Shown here one piece after another: positions 1-9,652 of a DNA stretch of 64,000 nt (positions within the stretch are counted from its first letter, which is position 1; the number at the start of each line of letters is the position of its first letter). The DNA comes from Paenibacillus tundrae (GTDB taxonomy: Bacteria > Bacillota > Bacilli > Paenibacillales > Paenibacillaceae), in contig NZ_CP145605.1 in assembly GCF_036884255.1 (NCBI RefSeq), forward strand, positions 1,984,001-2,048,000, read 5' to 3'. Both the position numbers and the translations under genes were made by a program. The notes beneath the pieces are model-generated. The model was not told the origin of the DNA, did not search any database, and was given only the letters and a program-made list of their open reading frames with translations.

Positions 1-812
1 CACGTTTGAAAGAAACCAAGAAACAAGGCATGGATCTGGTTAAGAAAATGCGGATGTATGATGGTGAGGAAGTTGAAGGGTACAAGGAAGCAGATTTGCG
101 TGAAATGCAGAATGAGTATTTGGATGAGGGGATGTCGGGAATCGATCCGCGGTACGTCATCAACCGGATATCCAGTGCTTTGATTAAGCAAAATCTTCAG
201 TGCATTAACGCGCTGGATATTCTTCGGGCAATCAAGGACGGTCTGGATCAGCATGCTTCTATCTCCAAAGAAGAGCGTGAGCGCTATCTAAACTTTATTG
301 CTCTGGCTCGCAAAGAATACGACGAGCTTGCCAAGAAAGAGGTACAAAAAGCGTTTGTTTATTCATTCGAGGAGTCTGCAAGAACATTGTTTGAGAACTA
401 CCTTGATAATATCGAAGCTTTTTGCAATTGGTCCAAAATTCGAGATCCATTAACAGATGAGGAAATGGATCCGGATGAGCGTTTGATGCGTTCGATTGAG
501 GAGCAGATTGGCATTTCTGAAAATGCGAAAAAAGCATTCCGGGAAGAGATTTTGATCCGAATCTCGGCATATTCCCGCAAGGAGCGCAAGTTCGAATATA
601 GCAGCCATGACCGTCTGCGTGAAGCGATCGAGAAAAAGCTGTTTGCCGATCTGAAGGACATTGTCAAAATTACGACATCAACGAAGACTCCGGATGCGAC
701 ACAATTAAAACGAATGAATGAAGTCATTAAGCGATTAATTGAGGAACATGGTTACACTGCGACGAGTGCCAATGAGTTGCTGCGCTATGTGGGTAGTTTA
801 TTGAATCGCTGA
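1..812 (+). CDS. prkA: PrkA serine protein kinase, C-terminal part (5' end outside window)
   Basis: Open from the first bases with no start in the window, so only about the last 270 residues of a roughly 630-residue protein are seen. The text matches the PrkA C-terminal domain: a GIDPRYVINRISSA segment, an AKKEVQKAFVYSFEE segment, and the ending TSANELLRYVGSLLNR. PrkA is an AAA+/kinase-like protein acting in sporulation and stress with YhbH and SpoVR. Those two partners lie 9-12 kb away here on the opposite strand. A strong terminator follows. The family call is secure; the N-terminal ATPase part cannot be assessed. Confidence 0.95.
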   Translation, partial: RLKETKKQGMDLVKKMRMYDGEEVEGYKEADLREMQNEYLDEGMSGIDPRYVINRISSALIKQNLQCINALDILRAIKDGLDQHASISKEERERYLNFIALARKEYDELAKKEVQKAFVYSFEESARTLFENYLDNIEAFCNWSKIRDPLTDEEMDPDERLMRSIEEQIGISENAKKAFREEILIRISAYSRKERKFEYSSHDRLREAIEKKLFADLKDIVKITTSTKTPDATQLKRMNEVIKRLIEEHGYTATSANELLRYVGSLLNR

Positions 813-837
813 CCGAATATCAGACCATTCCGGATCA

Positions 838-890
838 GGCTCTTAATGCCTGCTGTGAGGCTCCTTCACGGCAGGATTGAGAGCCTTTTT
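838..890 (+). terminator. Rho-independent terminator after prkA
   Basis: GGCTCT pairs with GAGAGCC and an inner CCTGCTGTGA arm pairs with TTCACGGCAGG, followed by TTTTT. It lies 26 bases after the prkA stop. Confidence 0.85.
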
Positions 891-1055
891 ACATGCTTTA
901 CATAGAAATGAAGTGAGTTTAATCACAATCCTGTACAAAATTATGACAAAATAGTTCTAATGGTTTATGAAAAAGTAGGTCATTTAGTCTATAATCTATA
1001 CAATATTTAGAAATTCAAGTTTTTTATTGGTTACTAAGGAGTCGATTACATCACT

Positions 1056-2054
1056 ATGAGTATTGCTGCAGCAAGACAGAAACAACTCGATTATATTGGA
1101 CTGACAAGCAAAGATTTGCAATTACTTGCCGCTCACCGGCCAGTCTTTGAGAAAGTGGTAAATGAAGTTGTTGATCACTTTTACAGACATGTAGGCAACT
1201 ATCCTGAACTGGTGGATCTGATTGCTCGATTCTCTAACATTGACCGATTAAAAGAAACACAACGGATGTATTGGTTATCCATGACGGACGGTATCGTGGA
1301 TGACGCTTATATTAATCAACGTATTGAGATTGGGTTGGTACACTCACGAATTGGATTGTCTGAAGATTATTATCTAGGTACATATATGGTCTATCTCGAT
1401 ATTGCGACAACCATTTTCCAGCAGGTCATTCCTGAGTCATGGCATCCCATCATTCAAGCACTTAGCAAAATGTTCAATCTAGATTCTCAGCTTGTACTGG
1501 AAGCCTATGAGAAAAAAGAAAAAGAAAAGCTGCATCATCTTGCGGCGGATCAACAAAATACGTTGCTGGCCATTACGCAAATTACACAACAGCTGACAGG
1601 GATGATCAGTGAACTGAATGAAAATGCTCGAGCGATCTCTGATGTGGCTATGCAAACGGCAGCTTCCCAGGATCAAGCACATGAACTGCTGGAAGAGTTA
1701 ACAGGAGAAATACATCAGATCGGTAAGATGGGGGAGCTCATCCGCGAAATTTCAGATCAGAGTCACCTTGTTGGATTGAATGCAGCAATTGAAGCTGCAC
1801 ATGCTGGGGAGTTCGGTCGTGGCTTCGAAGTTGTCGCAAGTGAGGTGCGTAAGCTTGCAGCGAGTTCTCGTGATGCACAAGGAAAGATTCAGGCTAATCT
1901 AGAGCAGATTATGAAGAAACTAAGTCATGTACAGAAGGAATCAGAACATACGTCTCAGGGGGCACGCAGTCAAGCGTCCCGTTCTCAAGAGCTGGCTGTG
2001 TTCGCCACAACGATGGAGAAATTGGCAGTGGATCTGCAGAAACTGGATCATTAA
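1056..2054 (+). CDS. hemAT: HemAT-type globin-coupled sensor (soluble methyl-accepting protein)
   Basis: 332 residues with no membrane segment. Residues 1-150 are a sensor globin with the likely proximal haem ligand His96 in GLVHSRIGL. Residues 232-268 form the conserved tip of a methyl-accepting chemotaxis hairpin ([20 protein letters not shown], then ASEVRKLA). The signalling region is shorter than in full chemoreceptors, with about 65 residues after the tip. By family this is a cytoplasmic oxygen sensor that binds O2 on haem and signals to CheA. No che genes are near. A TATAAT lies at 990-995 with only a weak -35, and a GGAG-like RBS precedes the ATG. Binding of haem is inferred. Confidence 0.9.
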   Translation: MSIAAARQKQLDYIGLTSKDLQLLAAHRPVFEKVVNEVVDHFYRHVGNYPELVDLIARFSNIDRLKETQRMYWLSMTDGIVDDAYINQRIEIGLVHSRIGLSEDYYLGTYMVYLDIATTIFQQVIPESWHPIIQALSKMFNLDSQLVLEAYEKKEKEKLHHLAADQQNTLLAITQITQQLTGMISELNENARAISDVAMQTAASQDQAHELLEELTGEIHQIGKMGELIREISDQSHLVGLNAAIEAAHAGEFGRGFEVVASEVRKLAASSRDAQGKIQANLEQIMKKLSHVQKESEHTSQGARSQASRSQELAVFATTMEKLAVDLQKLDH

Positions 2055-2189
2055 GCTGTAGATAATACACTTGTTGGAACCGGTATTACCGTTTCTGGCT
2101 GTTTTAAGCTATAATGGGTAGACAAACCTGCCGATGTGTTAGCGTAAGCAGCCGGAGACAGGGGATTTATAAGAGGTTGAGGTGATCAG

Positions 2190-3194
2190 ATGGCTTCTAT
2201 CCATGATGTGGCCAAAGAAGCGGGCGTATCTGTTGCAACCGTTTCCAAAGTACTGAATGACTATCCTGATGTAAGTGACAAAACTCGAAAAAAAGTCAAT
2301 ATAGCCATCGAACTATTAAAATATCAACCCAATGTGGTCGCACGTGGATTAGTTAAACGTCGCTCTTGGACAGTAGGCGTACTCTTAACCGTACCGTTTA
2401 CCAACCCATTTGTATCGGAATTGTTAGAAGGGATCAAGACAGCGCTAGAGAATAGCGGTTATGATCTTGTTCGTTTATCTACCCGTTTCGATGACCCTGG
2501 CTATTCATTCATCAAGCATTGCCGGAGCCGTAATGTGGATGGTGTTGTAGTATTTGGTGAAGGAAGAGAAAACAAAAGTATTGAAGAGCTAGTTCATGCA
2601 GAGATTCCAACGATGTTTGTGGATACGGATTTGTTCGGCAAGCGAGCTGGATATATCACAACGGATAATGCGAATGCTATTGGCATGAGTGTCAAACATT
2701 TATATGAGCTGGGGCACCGCCGGATTGCGTATATTTCGGGGACGTTAGGTTCAGCGGTAGCGAACCTGAGGCTAGACGGATACAAAGAAGGGCTGAGACG
2801 CTGTGAGATCCCGTATTCAACCATCTATTTGGAAGAATGTGATTATTCTTTTGATGGTGGAGGTAAAGCAGCGAGAAGGCTATTAGCCCTGAAGGATCAT
2901 CCTACTGGCATTGTCTGTGCTTCGGACATGTCCGCATTTGGAGCAATTCAAGAAATTGAACGGCATGGTCTGCGTGTACCTGAGGACATATCTGTTATTG
3001 GCTTCGACAATACATACTATGCACAGGTGTTCAAGCCTGGACTAACGACGATTAATCAAAATATATATTCGATTGGTATCAAGTCGATTGAGTATCTGAT
3101 TGCTATGATCGAGAATCCAGACTATACGCCTCCAGTAGTTACGGAGCCTTCCAATCTGGTCATTCGTCATACAACAGCACCTGTGCCTGAGTAG
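2190..3194 (+). CDS. LacI/GalR-family transcriptional regulator
   Basis: 334 residues. The N-terminal helix-turn-helix (residues 2-25, SIHDVAKEAGVSVATVSKVL) and hinge are followed by a periplasmic-binding-like effector domain ending with the usual VVTEPSNLVIRHTT region. The RBS GAGGTGATCAG precedes the ATG. It sits 218 bases upstream of a secreted xylanase on the same strand but is separated from it by its own terminator. It may control the xylanase through the LacI-type palindrome at 3358-3371. It resembles sugar repressors and CcpA; the effector is unknown. Confidence 0.92.
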   Translation: MASIHDVAKEAGVSVATVSKVLNDYPDVSDKTRKKVNIAIELLKYQPNVVARGLVKRRSWTVGVLLTVPFTNPFVSELLEGIKTALENSGYDLVRLSTRFDDPGYSFIKHCRSRNVDGVVVFGEGRENKSIEELVHAEIPTMFVDTDLFGKRAGYITTDNANAIGMSVKHLYELGHRRIAYISGTLGSAVANLRLDGYKEGLRRCEIPYSTIYLEECDYSFDGGGKAARRLLALKDHPTGIVCASDMSAFGAIQEIERHGLRVPEDISVIGFDNTYYAQVFKPGLTTINQNIYSIGIKSIEYLIAMIENPDYTPPVVTEPSNLVIRHTTAPVPE

Positions 3195-3213
3195 GTGACC
3201 ATAAGGACAAAAG

Positions 3214-3240
3214 AGGACAGCCAATGGCTGTTCTTTTTTT
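3214..3240 (+). terminator. Rho-independent terminator after lacI-type gene
   Basis: ACAGCCA and TGGCTGT form a short perfect hairpin, followed by TTCTTTTTTT. Confidence 0.8.
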
Positions 3241-3352
3241 GTATGTGATTAGAAGATATGCCTCATCTGTAGGTGAGCGTATTCGCTGCTGAGGTTGCTG
3301 ATGGTAGTGGTGGAAATGGAACAAGATGGTAATTAAATCCGTTAGTGGCCTA

Positions 3353-3371
3353 TATAATGAAAGTGTTTACA
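3353..3371 (+). promoter_or_regulatory. Xylanase promoter -10 overlapping a cre/LacI-type operator
   Basis: TGAAAGTGTTTACA at 3358-3371 matches the catabolite-responsive element consensus TGWAANCGNTNWCA except for one central base. It shares a T with a TATAAT at 3353-3358. No good -35 is seen. Either CcpA or the LacI-type protein encoded just upstream could bind here; this is inferred from sequence only. Confidence 0.6.
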
Positions 3372-3412
3372 AAAGCATCGATGTATAAAAGAAATACGAA
3401 GGAGGCAATGGG

Positions 3413-6400
3413 ATGCGTTATCGAAAATGGTGGAGCTTGTGCTTAACAATGGTCATGGTAATCAGTTTGCTGCCTTTGACGAGTCCGGGAAAGATAAGTG
3501 CCGAGGCAGCAGATGAGGATGACTTATTACTGTTTCATTCTTATGAAGAGGGTACCTCCCAAGGGTGGACACCTAGAGGCAGTGTTACGCTCGCCGTGAC
3601 GGAGGAGGATGCGTATGAAGGAACACACGCTCTCCAGACAACAGGTCGAACCGCAGCGTGGAATGGACCTGCCTTGTCCGTAACGAATATAATGGAGAAA
3701 CACGCTGTCTATGAAATATCAGGATATGTGAAGCTGTTACCTGGGACGACTCCGACCAATCTTAAATTTACCGTTGAGCGTCGTGAAGGTACTCAGCCTG
3801 CACAATATGATCAAGTAAACACGGCTATTCCTGTAACTGATCAGGAATGGGTTAAGTTACAGGGACAGTATAGCTATCAGCAAGGAACAGACCTGCTATT
3901 GTACTTAGAAAGTGATGACCTAACGAGTAGTTATCTGTTGGATTCGTTCCAATTGCGACGGGTAACTGCTGCACCGGAGCCTGAGAATCCAAGTGAACCT
4001 GGTGAACAGTTGTTTGCAGCCGATTTTGAGAATGATCAGGTGGGAGAATGGCGCCCGCGAGGCTCTGAGCAGCTGAGTGTTGTCACAGGCACTGGCCATA
4101 ACAGCACGCGTAGCTTGAAGACGTCCTCCCGTACAGAAACATTTCATGGACCGCTCATCGAGGTGTTGAATTACTTGGAGAAGGGAAGCACCGTGCATAT
4201 TTCCTTTTGGGCGATGTATGATGAAGGGCCAGCCACTCAAGTTATTAATGGTTCCTTGGAGAAGGAGTATCATGACGACAGCTCAACCAGAGAATATGCT
4301 ACATTTGCTTCAACCAGTTTGACTAAAGGACAATGGAAGAAGATTGAAGCGGATGTCGTCGTTCCAAGTGAAAGTAGTGGAATTACTGGCTTTCGATTCT
4401 ATGCGGAAACTCCGTGGAAATCGTCTGAAAATGTGACAGAGGCGGATACGATTCCATTTTACATTGATGATGTTGTGATTACAGCGACAGACTCACTGAA
4501 AATTGAACAGGACATTCCAAATTTAGCTAGCACGCTCGGAACCTCTTACGACGTTGGGGCGGCTATTGACTTGTCAGCTCTTAATCCACAAGATCCACAT
4601 GCACAGTTGTTAGTCAAGCATTTCAACAGCATTACCGCGGGTAATTTTATGAAGATCGATGCGATGCAACCACGTGAAGGTGAGTTCGTCTGGTCGGACA
4701 CCGATCGATTGGTTGAGTTCGCCGAGAACAACAATATGCAAGTAAGAGGTCATACGTTAGTATGGCATAGCCAAGTCCCCGAATGGTTTTTTACAAGTCC
4801 GGATGATGCATCACAGCCAGCGACTAGGGAACAACTTCTTGCACGGATGAAGACACATATTCAGACAATCATGCATCGATATCAAGGCAAAGTTCACACT
4901 TGGGATGTTGTCAATGAAGTCATCTCGGATGGAGGAGGTCTGCGTAATCAGGCAAGTGGTTCCAAGTGGAGAGATATCATTGGTGATGTAGACGGTGACG
5001 GTGATGACAGTGATTATATTGAACTGGCGTTCCGGTATGCACGTGAAGCCGATCCTAACGCTGTGCTGGTCATCAACGACTATGGGCTGGAAGGTAGCGT
5101 TAATAAACTGAATGATATGGTGGAACTGGTCGAAAAGCTGCTCGCGAAAGGTACACCAATTGATGCGGTTGGGTTCCAAATGCATGTGTCCATGTATGGA
5201 CCGAATGTACAGCAAATCCGTGAAGCTTTTGAGCGAATTATTGCTCTGGGAATCAATATACAAGTGACAGAGCTGGATGTGTCTATTTATTCGGGTTCAT
5301 CGGAGCAGGAGAAACCAGTCACAGATGAAATATTGATGCAGCAGGCATACCGGTATAAGGAATTGTTTGATCTGTTTCAGGAGTTTGATCAGCGCGGAGT
5401 ACTGGATAGCGTAACCGTTTGGGGGCTTGCGGATGATGGAACATGGCTGGATAATCATCCCGTGCAGGGGCGTAAAGACGCACCTCTTTTATTTGATCGG
5501 AAACTGAAAGCGAAACCCGCTTACTGGGCATTGGTTGATACGACAACACTGCCGGTGTATCGGAACGAATGGACAGCGAACAAGGCTAGCCCTGCTATGC
5601 CGGATCGCAAAGGACAGGAAGATGTGCTTTGGGGAGCCGTGAAAGGTGTGCAAGTTTCCCATAGAGTAGAAGGTACATCGGATGTTACGGGGCAAGCAAG
5701 CGTGCTGTGGGATAATAAAAAGGTAAATCTTCGCATAGAAGTACAAGACACCTCCCGACAAAAGGGGGATCAGGTGCAGGTGTTCCTTGAAGAAGAATGG
5801 AGTGACCCCACAGACGAAGGGGTGGCTGATCCTACTTCTAAGAAGAAAAAAGAACCCAAACCAGTGAATGGACAGTATACATTTGAACGAAATGGCGGCA
5901 AAGGGAAGGATCATAAGTTATACAAAGTAAAAGAGACATCGACGGGTTATATCATTTATGCAGCTATCCCATTGTCAGCCTCTGTACTTGCCGAAGGCAA
6001 AACGTTGTCCATGGATTATCGAATTCAAGATCAGCAGGCGGATGGTCACACCTCCGTTGTCGTCTGGAACGATGTCAATAATCAACAACCGAATGAACCG
6101 GGGAATCGTGGCAAATTGAAATTAGGCAGTACCCTGAAACATACGAAGGTCACGTATGGTACACCCGTGTTAGACGGTCAGAAGGATCGTATATGGAAAA
6201 AGGCGGCTTCCATTCAAACGGATGTGTGGGTTCTTGGGAGCTCTGGGGCAACAGCGACAGCACAATTGTTATGGGATGAACAATACTTGTATGTGCTCGC
6301 CGAGGTCAAAGACCCGCTGCGTAGCAAAGCTAGTGTGAATGCATACGAGCAGGATTCCATTGAAATTTTTGTGGATCCCAATCATAACAAAACGTCGTTT

Positions 6401-6706
6401 TATCAAGAGGATGATGCTCAATATCGAATCAATTATGATAATGAAACCTCTTTTGGAGGCAATGCCCTTCAGGATCGGTTTCAATCTTATACACGTCTGA
6501 CGGATGCGGGTTACATTGTAGAAGCAGCCATTCCATTAGATCTGGTGTCGACACATAATGCACCGTGGATCGGATTCGATCTGCAAGTGAATGACGATAG
6601 CACAGGTGAAGGCAAACGTAGTAGTGTCTCCATCTGGAGTGATGTTTCAGGTAATTCATATCGCGATACCTCCGGATTCGGTAACCTGCTGCTCGTTCGC
6701 AAATGA
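3413..6706 (+). CDS. Secreted modular GH10 endo-1,4-beta-xylanase
   Basis: 1097 residues. A signal peptide (about 1-32, cut near SAEA) is followed by two carbohydrate-binding modules of the CBM4/9/22 type (about 40-185 and 200-358). The GH10 catalytic barrel (about 373-705) comes next, then two CBM9-like modules (about 715-900 and 905-1097). The GH10 acid/base is Glu502 in WDVVNEV and the nucleophile is Glu620 in VTELDVS; both are present. The protein ends at the second CBM9 without the S-layer-homology repeats that anchor many Paenibacillus modular xylanases, so release into the medium is likely. It hydrolyses xylan outside the cell. The RBS GAAGGAGG precedes the ATG, and a cre-like site lies upstream. 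Confidence 0.95.
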   Translation: MRYRKWWSLCLTMVMVISLLPLTSPGKISAEAADEDDLLLFHSYEEGTSQGWTPRGSVTLAVTEEDAYEGTHALQTTGRTAAWNGPALSVTNIMEKHAVYEISGYVKLLPGTTPTNLKFTVERREGTQPAQYDQVNTAIPVTDQEWVKLQGQYSYQQGTDLLLYLESDDLTSSYLLDSFQLRRVTAAPEPENPSEPGEQLFAADFENDQVGEWRPRGSEQLSVVTGTGHNSTRSLKTSSRTETFHGPLIEVLNYLEKGSTVHISFWAMYDEGPATQVINGSLEKEYHDDSSTREYATFASTSLTKGQWKKIEADVVVPSESSGITGFRFYAETPWKSSENVTEADTIPFYIDDVVITATDSLKIEQDIPNLASTLGTSYDVGAAIDLSALNPQDPHAQLLVKHFNSITAGNFMKIDAMQPREGEFVWSDTDRLVEFAENNNMQVRGHTLVWHSQVPEWFFTSPDDASQPATREQLLARMKTHIQTIMHRYQGKVHTWDVVNEVISDGGGLRNQASGSKWRDIIGDVDGDGDDSDYIELAFRYAREADPNAVLVINDYGLEGSVNKLNDMVELVEKLLAKGTPIDAVGFQMHVSMYGPNVQQIREAFERIIALGINIQVTELDVSIYSGSSEQEKPVTDEILMQQAYRYKELFDLFQEFDQRGVLDSVTVWGLADDGTWLDNHPVQGRKDAPLLFDRKLKAKPAYWALVDTTTLPVYRNEWTANKASPAMPDRKGQEDVLWGAVKGVQVSHRVEGTSDVTGQASVLWDNKKVNLRIEVQDTSRQKGDQVQVFLEEEWSDPTDEGVADPTSKKKKEPKPVNGQYTFERNGGKGKDHKLYKVKETSTGYIIYAAIPLSASVLAEGKTLSMDYRIQDQQADGHTSVVVWNDVNNQQPNEPGNRGKLKLGSTLKHTKVTYGTPVLDGQKDRIWKKAASIQTDVWVLGSSGATATAQLLWDEQYLYVLAEVKDPLRSKASVNAYEQDSIEIFVDPNHNKTSFYQEDDAQYRINYDNETSFGGNALQDRFQSYTRLTDAGYIVEAAIPLDLVSTHNAPWIGFDLQVNDDSTGEGKRSSVSIWSDVSGNSYRDTSGFGNLLLVRK

Positions 6707-6850
6707 TAAAGCATGAGAGGAAGCATAATTCGTGCCCGGTTCAATGAATTGGCAGACAATAGATATGGAAATAAGTGTTGATTTTCGGGAGTAGGACGAT
6801 TAGACTATATACATCAATATTAAACGGGTTTCAGATGTGCATATAGCTAG

Positions 6851-6948
6851 GGATACGTGATGTATCCGCTTGCTGGAGTTTGTGGTTACAAGTCAAATGA
6901 AGTGAAGGGAGTGCCTGTCACCGGGACAGAGCACTCGCTTCTTTTTTT
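6851..6948 (+). promoter_or_regulatory. Hairpin leader with intrinsic terminator upstream of the MHYT-GGDEF-EAL gene
   Basis: A small hairpin (GGATAC/GTATCC, 6851-6867) precedes a strong terminator at 6905-6948. In the terminator GAAG pairs with CTTC, GAGTGC with GCACTC and CTGTC with GACAG, followed by seven T. It lies 200 bases after the xylanase stop and only 48 before the next start codon. It may end xylanase read-through or act as an attenuator. A weak promoter-like pair (TTGATT near 6778, TAGACT 17 bases later) would make it a leader. Hallmarks of the known c-di-GMP riboswitches are absent. Confidence 0.55.
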
Positions 6949-6996
6949 ACTTTTAACATACATACAAGACATTTGCCGGTTGAAAGGAAAGACGGA

Positions 6997-9459
6997 GTGG
7001 AGCACATACATGGAACGTACAACTCGGAACTTGTTATTTTATCTTACGTTATTGCTGCAGTGGCTTCGTACGCAGCGCTTGATCTTGCAGGGCGGGTAAG
7101 CTTGGCCAAGGGGATGCCAAGAAACGTGTGGCTCACCTGTGGCGCGATGTCGATGGGACTAGGAATTTGGTCAATGCATTTTGTGGGCATGTTGGCCTTC
7201 ACCCTCCCGATGCACGTTTCCTATTCAATGGGTGGAGTAACACTTTCAGTTCTGCTTGCCATCGTTGCATCTGGTGTAGCTTTGCATATCGCTGGCCGAG
7301 AGTCAGTGTCGATGAGGCAGCTCATGGTTGCTGGCTTGCTCATGACTGTCGGGATCAGCAGTATGCATTATGTGGGGATGTCGGCGATGTCCGCTTCAAT
7401 TACGTATCAGCTGTCTAAGGTAATCCTATCGATATTGATCGCGGCAGCGGCTTCCTTTGCTGCATTGTGGCTTATGTTTTTTTTCAGGCATCAACATTCA
7501 CGTTCGACCTGGGTGTACAAGCTGGGCAGTGGACTTATTATGGCGATTGGCATAACGGGAATGCACTATACGGGGATGTCAGCCGCGCAATTTCAGAATG
7601 GGCATGTCATGGTAAAACACTCAGGCATGCAGATGAACCCCGACATGCTCGCTTATTTAATTGCAGCTGGCACGTTTGTTACGTTGGGCTTTACGTTATT
7701 CGGTATTTTCTTCAATCAACGTCTCTCTCAAAAAGACCAGCGTATCCATGAGAATGAACAATGGTACCAAGCGCTGTATCACAACCATTCCGATGCCATT
7801 ATATCAGTGGATCGAGAAGGCTACGTCAAAGGCATTAATGCTGCTGTTACTCGTATAACAGGGTATGAAGAGCAAGATGTGATCAATCGGCGTATTGATG
7901 ATACTCTCGAACATGTTGAAATCTATTGGCAAAACGATATGCAGGATGTGGCCTGGGGAGAAGGTTGTCTAGATCAGCATAACTACAACGCAACGATGAG
8001 GGTCATGGACGGGCGGTTGCGAGATTTGCATGTTAGCGTTGTGCCTGTGTTGATCAAGGGGAATCATATGGGCAGTCATATTTTAATCAAGGATGTTACT
8101 GAAGAGAAGCAGGCACAAGAGAACATTCTTCATCAAGCTCTGCATGATTCACTTACAGGGTTGCCCAACCGGCGAAAGCTGGATGATGTACTGGCCGCAA
8201 CCATTGCCTCCTCCGAGTTAACAGGTCAACAATTTGCAGTTATGGTGATGGATATTGATCGCTTCAAAATGATTAATGATTCGCTGGGTCACTCCATTGG
8301 AGATATCTTCTTGCAAGAGGTTAGTGATCGAATCATGGATGCGATGAAAGCCTGGGATCCCAAAGCCGAGGGTAATGTTATGTTAGCTCGTATGGGCGGA
8401 GATGAATTCACATTAGTTGTTGCTAATGATCCGAGGAACGAGATTGGCGTGGCTGAGCTTGCAGAGCGAATCGTCAGTGCGATTCAATTACCATACCGTC
8501 TAAAAGAGAATGACTTCTATGTTACCGCAAGTATTGGCATTGCGATGTATCCCGATCATGGTACGGAAGCGGATAGTTTATTGAAACATGCGGATACCGC
8601 TATGTATGAAGTGAAGAAAAACGGCAAGAACGGCTTTCAATTCTATACCACCCAACTTGATTCAGAGTTGTATGAGCGAATCGAACTCGAAGGATATTTG
8701 CGTAAGGCGCTGGAACGTGATGAGATGGTGTTGTATTATCAGCCCCAGATTCGGACGGAGGACAGTCGGATGATTGGTGTGGAAGCACTCATTCGCTGGA
8801 ACCACCCACACAAAGGAATTCTGCCACCGAATGTCTTCATTCCACTCGCTGAGGAGACAGGTATGATCTATGCGATTGGAAACTGGACGCTGCGGGAAGC
8901 CTGCAGACAGATGAAGCAATGGCATGAGGCTGGTGGGCCACTCATTCCAGTCTCGGTTAACTTATCCAGCCTGCAATTCCATCAGGCTAACCTGCTAGAG
9001 CAGGTGCAACACGCGCTGCTTGAAACTGGGCTGGAAGCCAAATATCTTGAGCTGGAGATTACAGAGAGCATGATGATGGACGCTTCTGTGTCTACGGAAA
9101 TTCTTAACGAACTTACCTCGCTCGGCGTGAAGATCAGCCTTGATGATTTTGGTACAGGCTACAGCTCGCTCAGCTACTTGAAGCATTATCCAATCCACAA
9201 ACTAAAGATTGATCGCTCGTTTGTTACCGATATTACGGAGAATCGGAGTGATCAGGCGATTGTCGCGACGATTATCTCGATGGCTCAGCATTTGAAGATG
9301 GAAGTTATTGCGGAAGGCATTGAGACCAAGGGACAATTGGATATTTTAATGCAGAATGACTGCAAAGAAATCCAAGGGTATTACTTCAGTCGTCCCTTGC
9401 CAGCTCAAGAGGTCGAGCATCACTTTTTTGTTCCACTGCGGTTAGGAGATCCATCTTAG
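6997..9459 (+). CDS. MHYT-PAS-GGDEF-EAL membrane c-di-GMP signalling protein
   Basis: About 820 residues from the GTG at 6997, chosen because AAAGGA lies upstream and the protein then begins MEHIHGTYNSEL as MHYT proteins do. The N-terminal membrane region carries three MHYT-type motifs (SMHFVGM, SMHYVGM, GMHYTGM), thought to bind a metal such as copper and sense a diatomic gas. A PAS domain follows, then GGDEF with intact GGDEF residues (RMGGDEFTL), then EAL with intact EALIRWNH and DDFGTGYSSL. Both catalytic signatures are complete, so it may make and degrade c-di-GMP. It resembles B. subtilis YkoW. A terminator-bearing leader precedes it. Confidence 0.93.
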   Translation: MEHIHGTYNSELVILSYVIAAVASYAALDLAGRVSLAKGMPRNVWLTCGAMSMGLGIWSMHFVGMLAFTLPMHVSYSMGGVTLSVLLAIVASGVALHIAGRESVSMRQLMVAGLLMTVGISSMHYVGMSAMSASITYQLSKVILSILIAAAASFAALWLMFFFRHQHSRSTWVYKLGSGLIMAIGITGMHYTGMSAAQFQNGHVMVKHSGMQMNPDMLAYLIAAGTFVTLGFTLFGIFFNQRLSQKDQRIHENEQWYQALYHNHSDAIISVDREGYVKGINAAVTRITGYEEQDVINRRIDDTLEHVEIYWQNDMQDVAWGEGCLDQHNYNATMRVMDGRLRDLHVSVVPVLIKGNHMGSHILIKDVTEEKQAQENILHQALHDSLTGLPNRRKLDDVLAATIASSELTGQQFAVMVMDIDRFKMINDSLGHSIGDIFLQEVSDRIMDAMKAWDPKAEGNVMLARMGGDEFTLVVANDPRNEIGVAELAERIVSAIQLPYRLKENDFYVTASIGIAMYPDHGTEADSLLKHADTAMYEVKKNGKNGFQFYTTQLDSELYERIELEGYLRKALERDEMVLYYQPQIRTEDSRMIGVEALIRWNHPHKGILPPNVFIPLAEETGMIYAIGNWTLREACRQMKQWHEAGGPLIPVSVNLSSLQFHQANLLEQVQHALLETGLEAKYLELEITESMMMDASVSTEILNELTSLGVKISLDDFGTGYSSLSYLKHYPIHKLKIDRSFVTDITENRSDQAIVATIISMAQHLKMEVIAEGIETKGQLDILMQNDCKEIQGYYFSRPLPAQEVEHHFFVPLRLGDPS

Positions 9460-9526
9460 AATTGGTTTTGAAATTGTGGGGTTGAGAGTTCATTATTAGC
9501 TATGATCAATTTTATAACATCATGCC

Positions 9527-9572
9527 AAGCGGCAAGTCCCCGTTATTCTACAGGGACTTGCCGCTTTATTTG
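9527..9572 (+). terminator. Strong hairpin terminator between convergent genes
   Basis: A 14-bp stem (AAGCGGCAAGTCCC with GGGACTTGCCGCTT) and a 12-base loop are followed by TATTTGTT. It separates the c-di-GMP gene from the convergent spoVR gene and may serve both strands. Confidence 0.8.
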
Positions 9573-9652
9573 TTAATCATACATATTGGATTAATTAAGA
9601 ATTGAACAGTTAAATCCATTTGGATTCATTAGTTAATCAAGGTGAGGACATC

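Noticed and set aside
6707..6996. Possible c-di-GMP riboswitch before the MHYT gene
   Set aside because: No GGGACGCAAAGCC-type core of class I and no class II core; kept only as a leader with a terminator.
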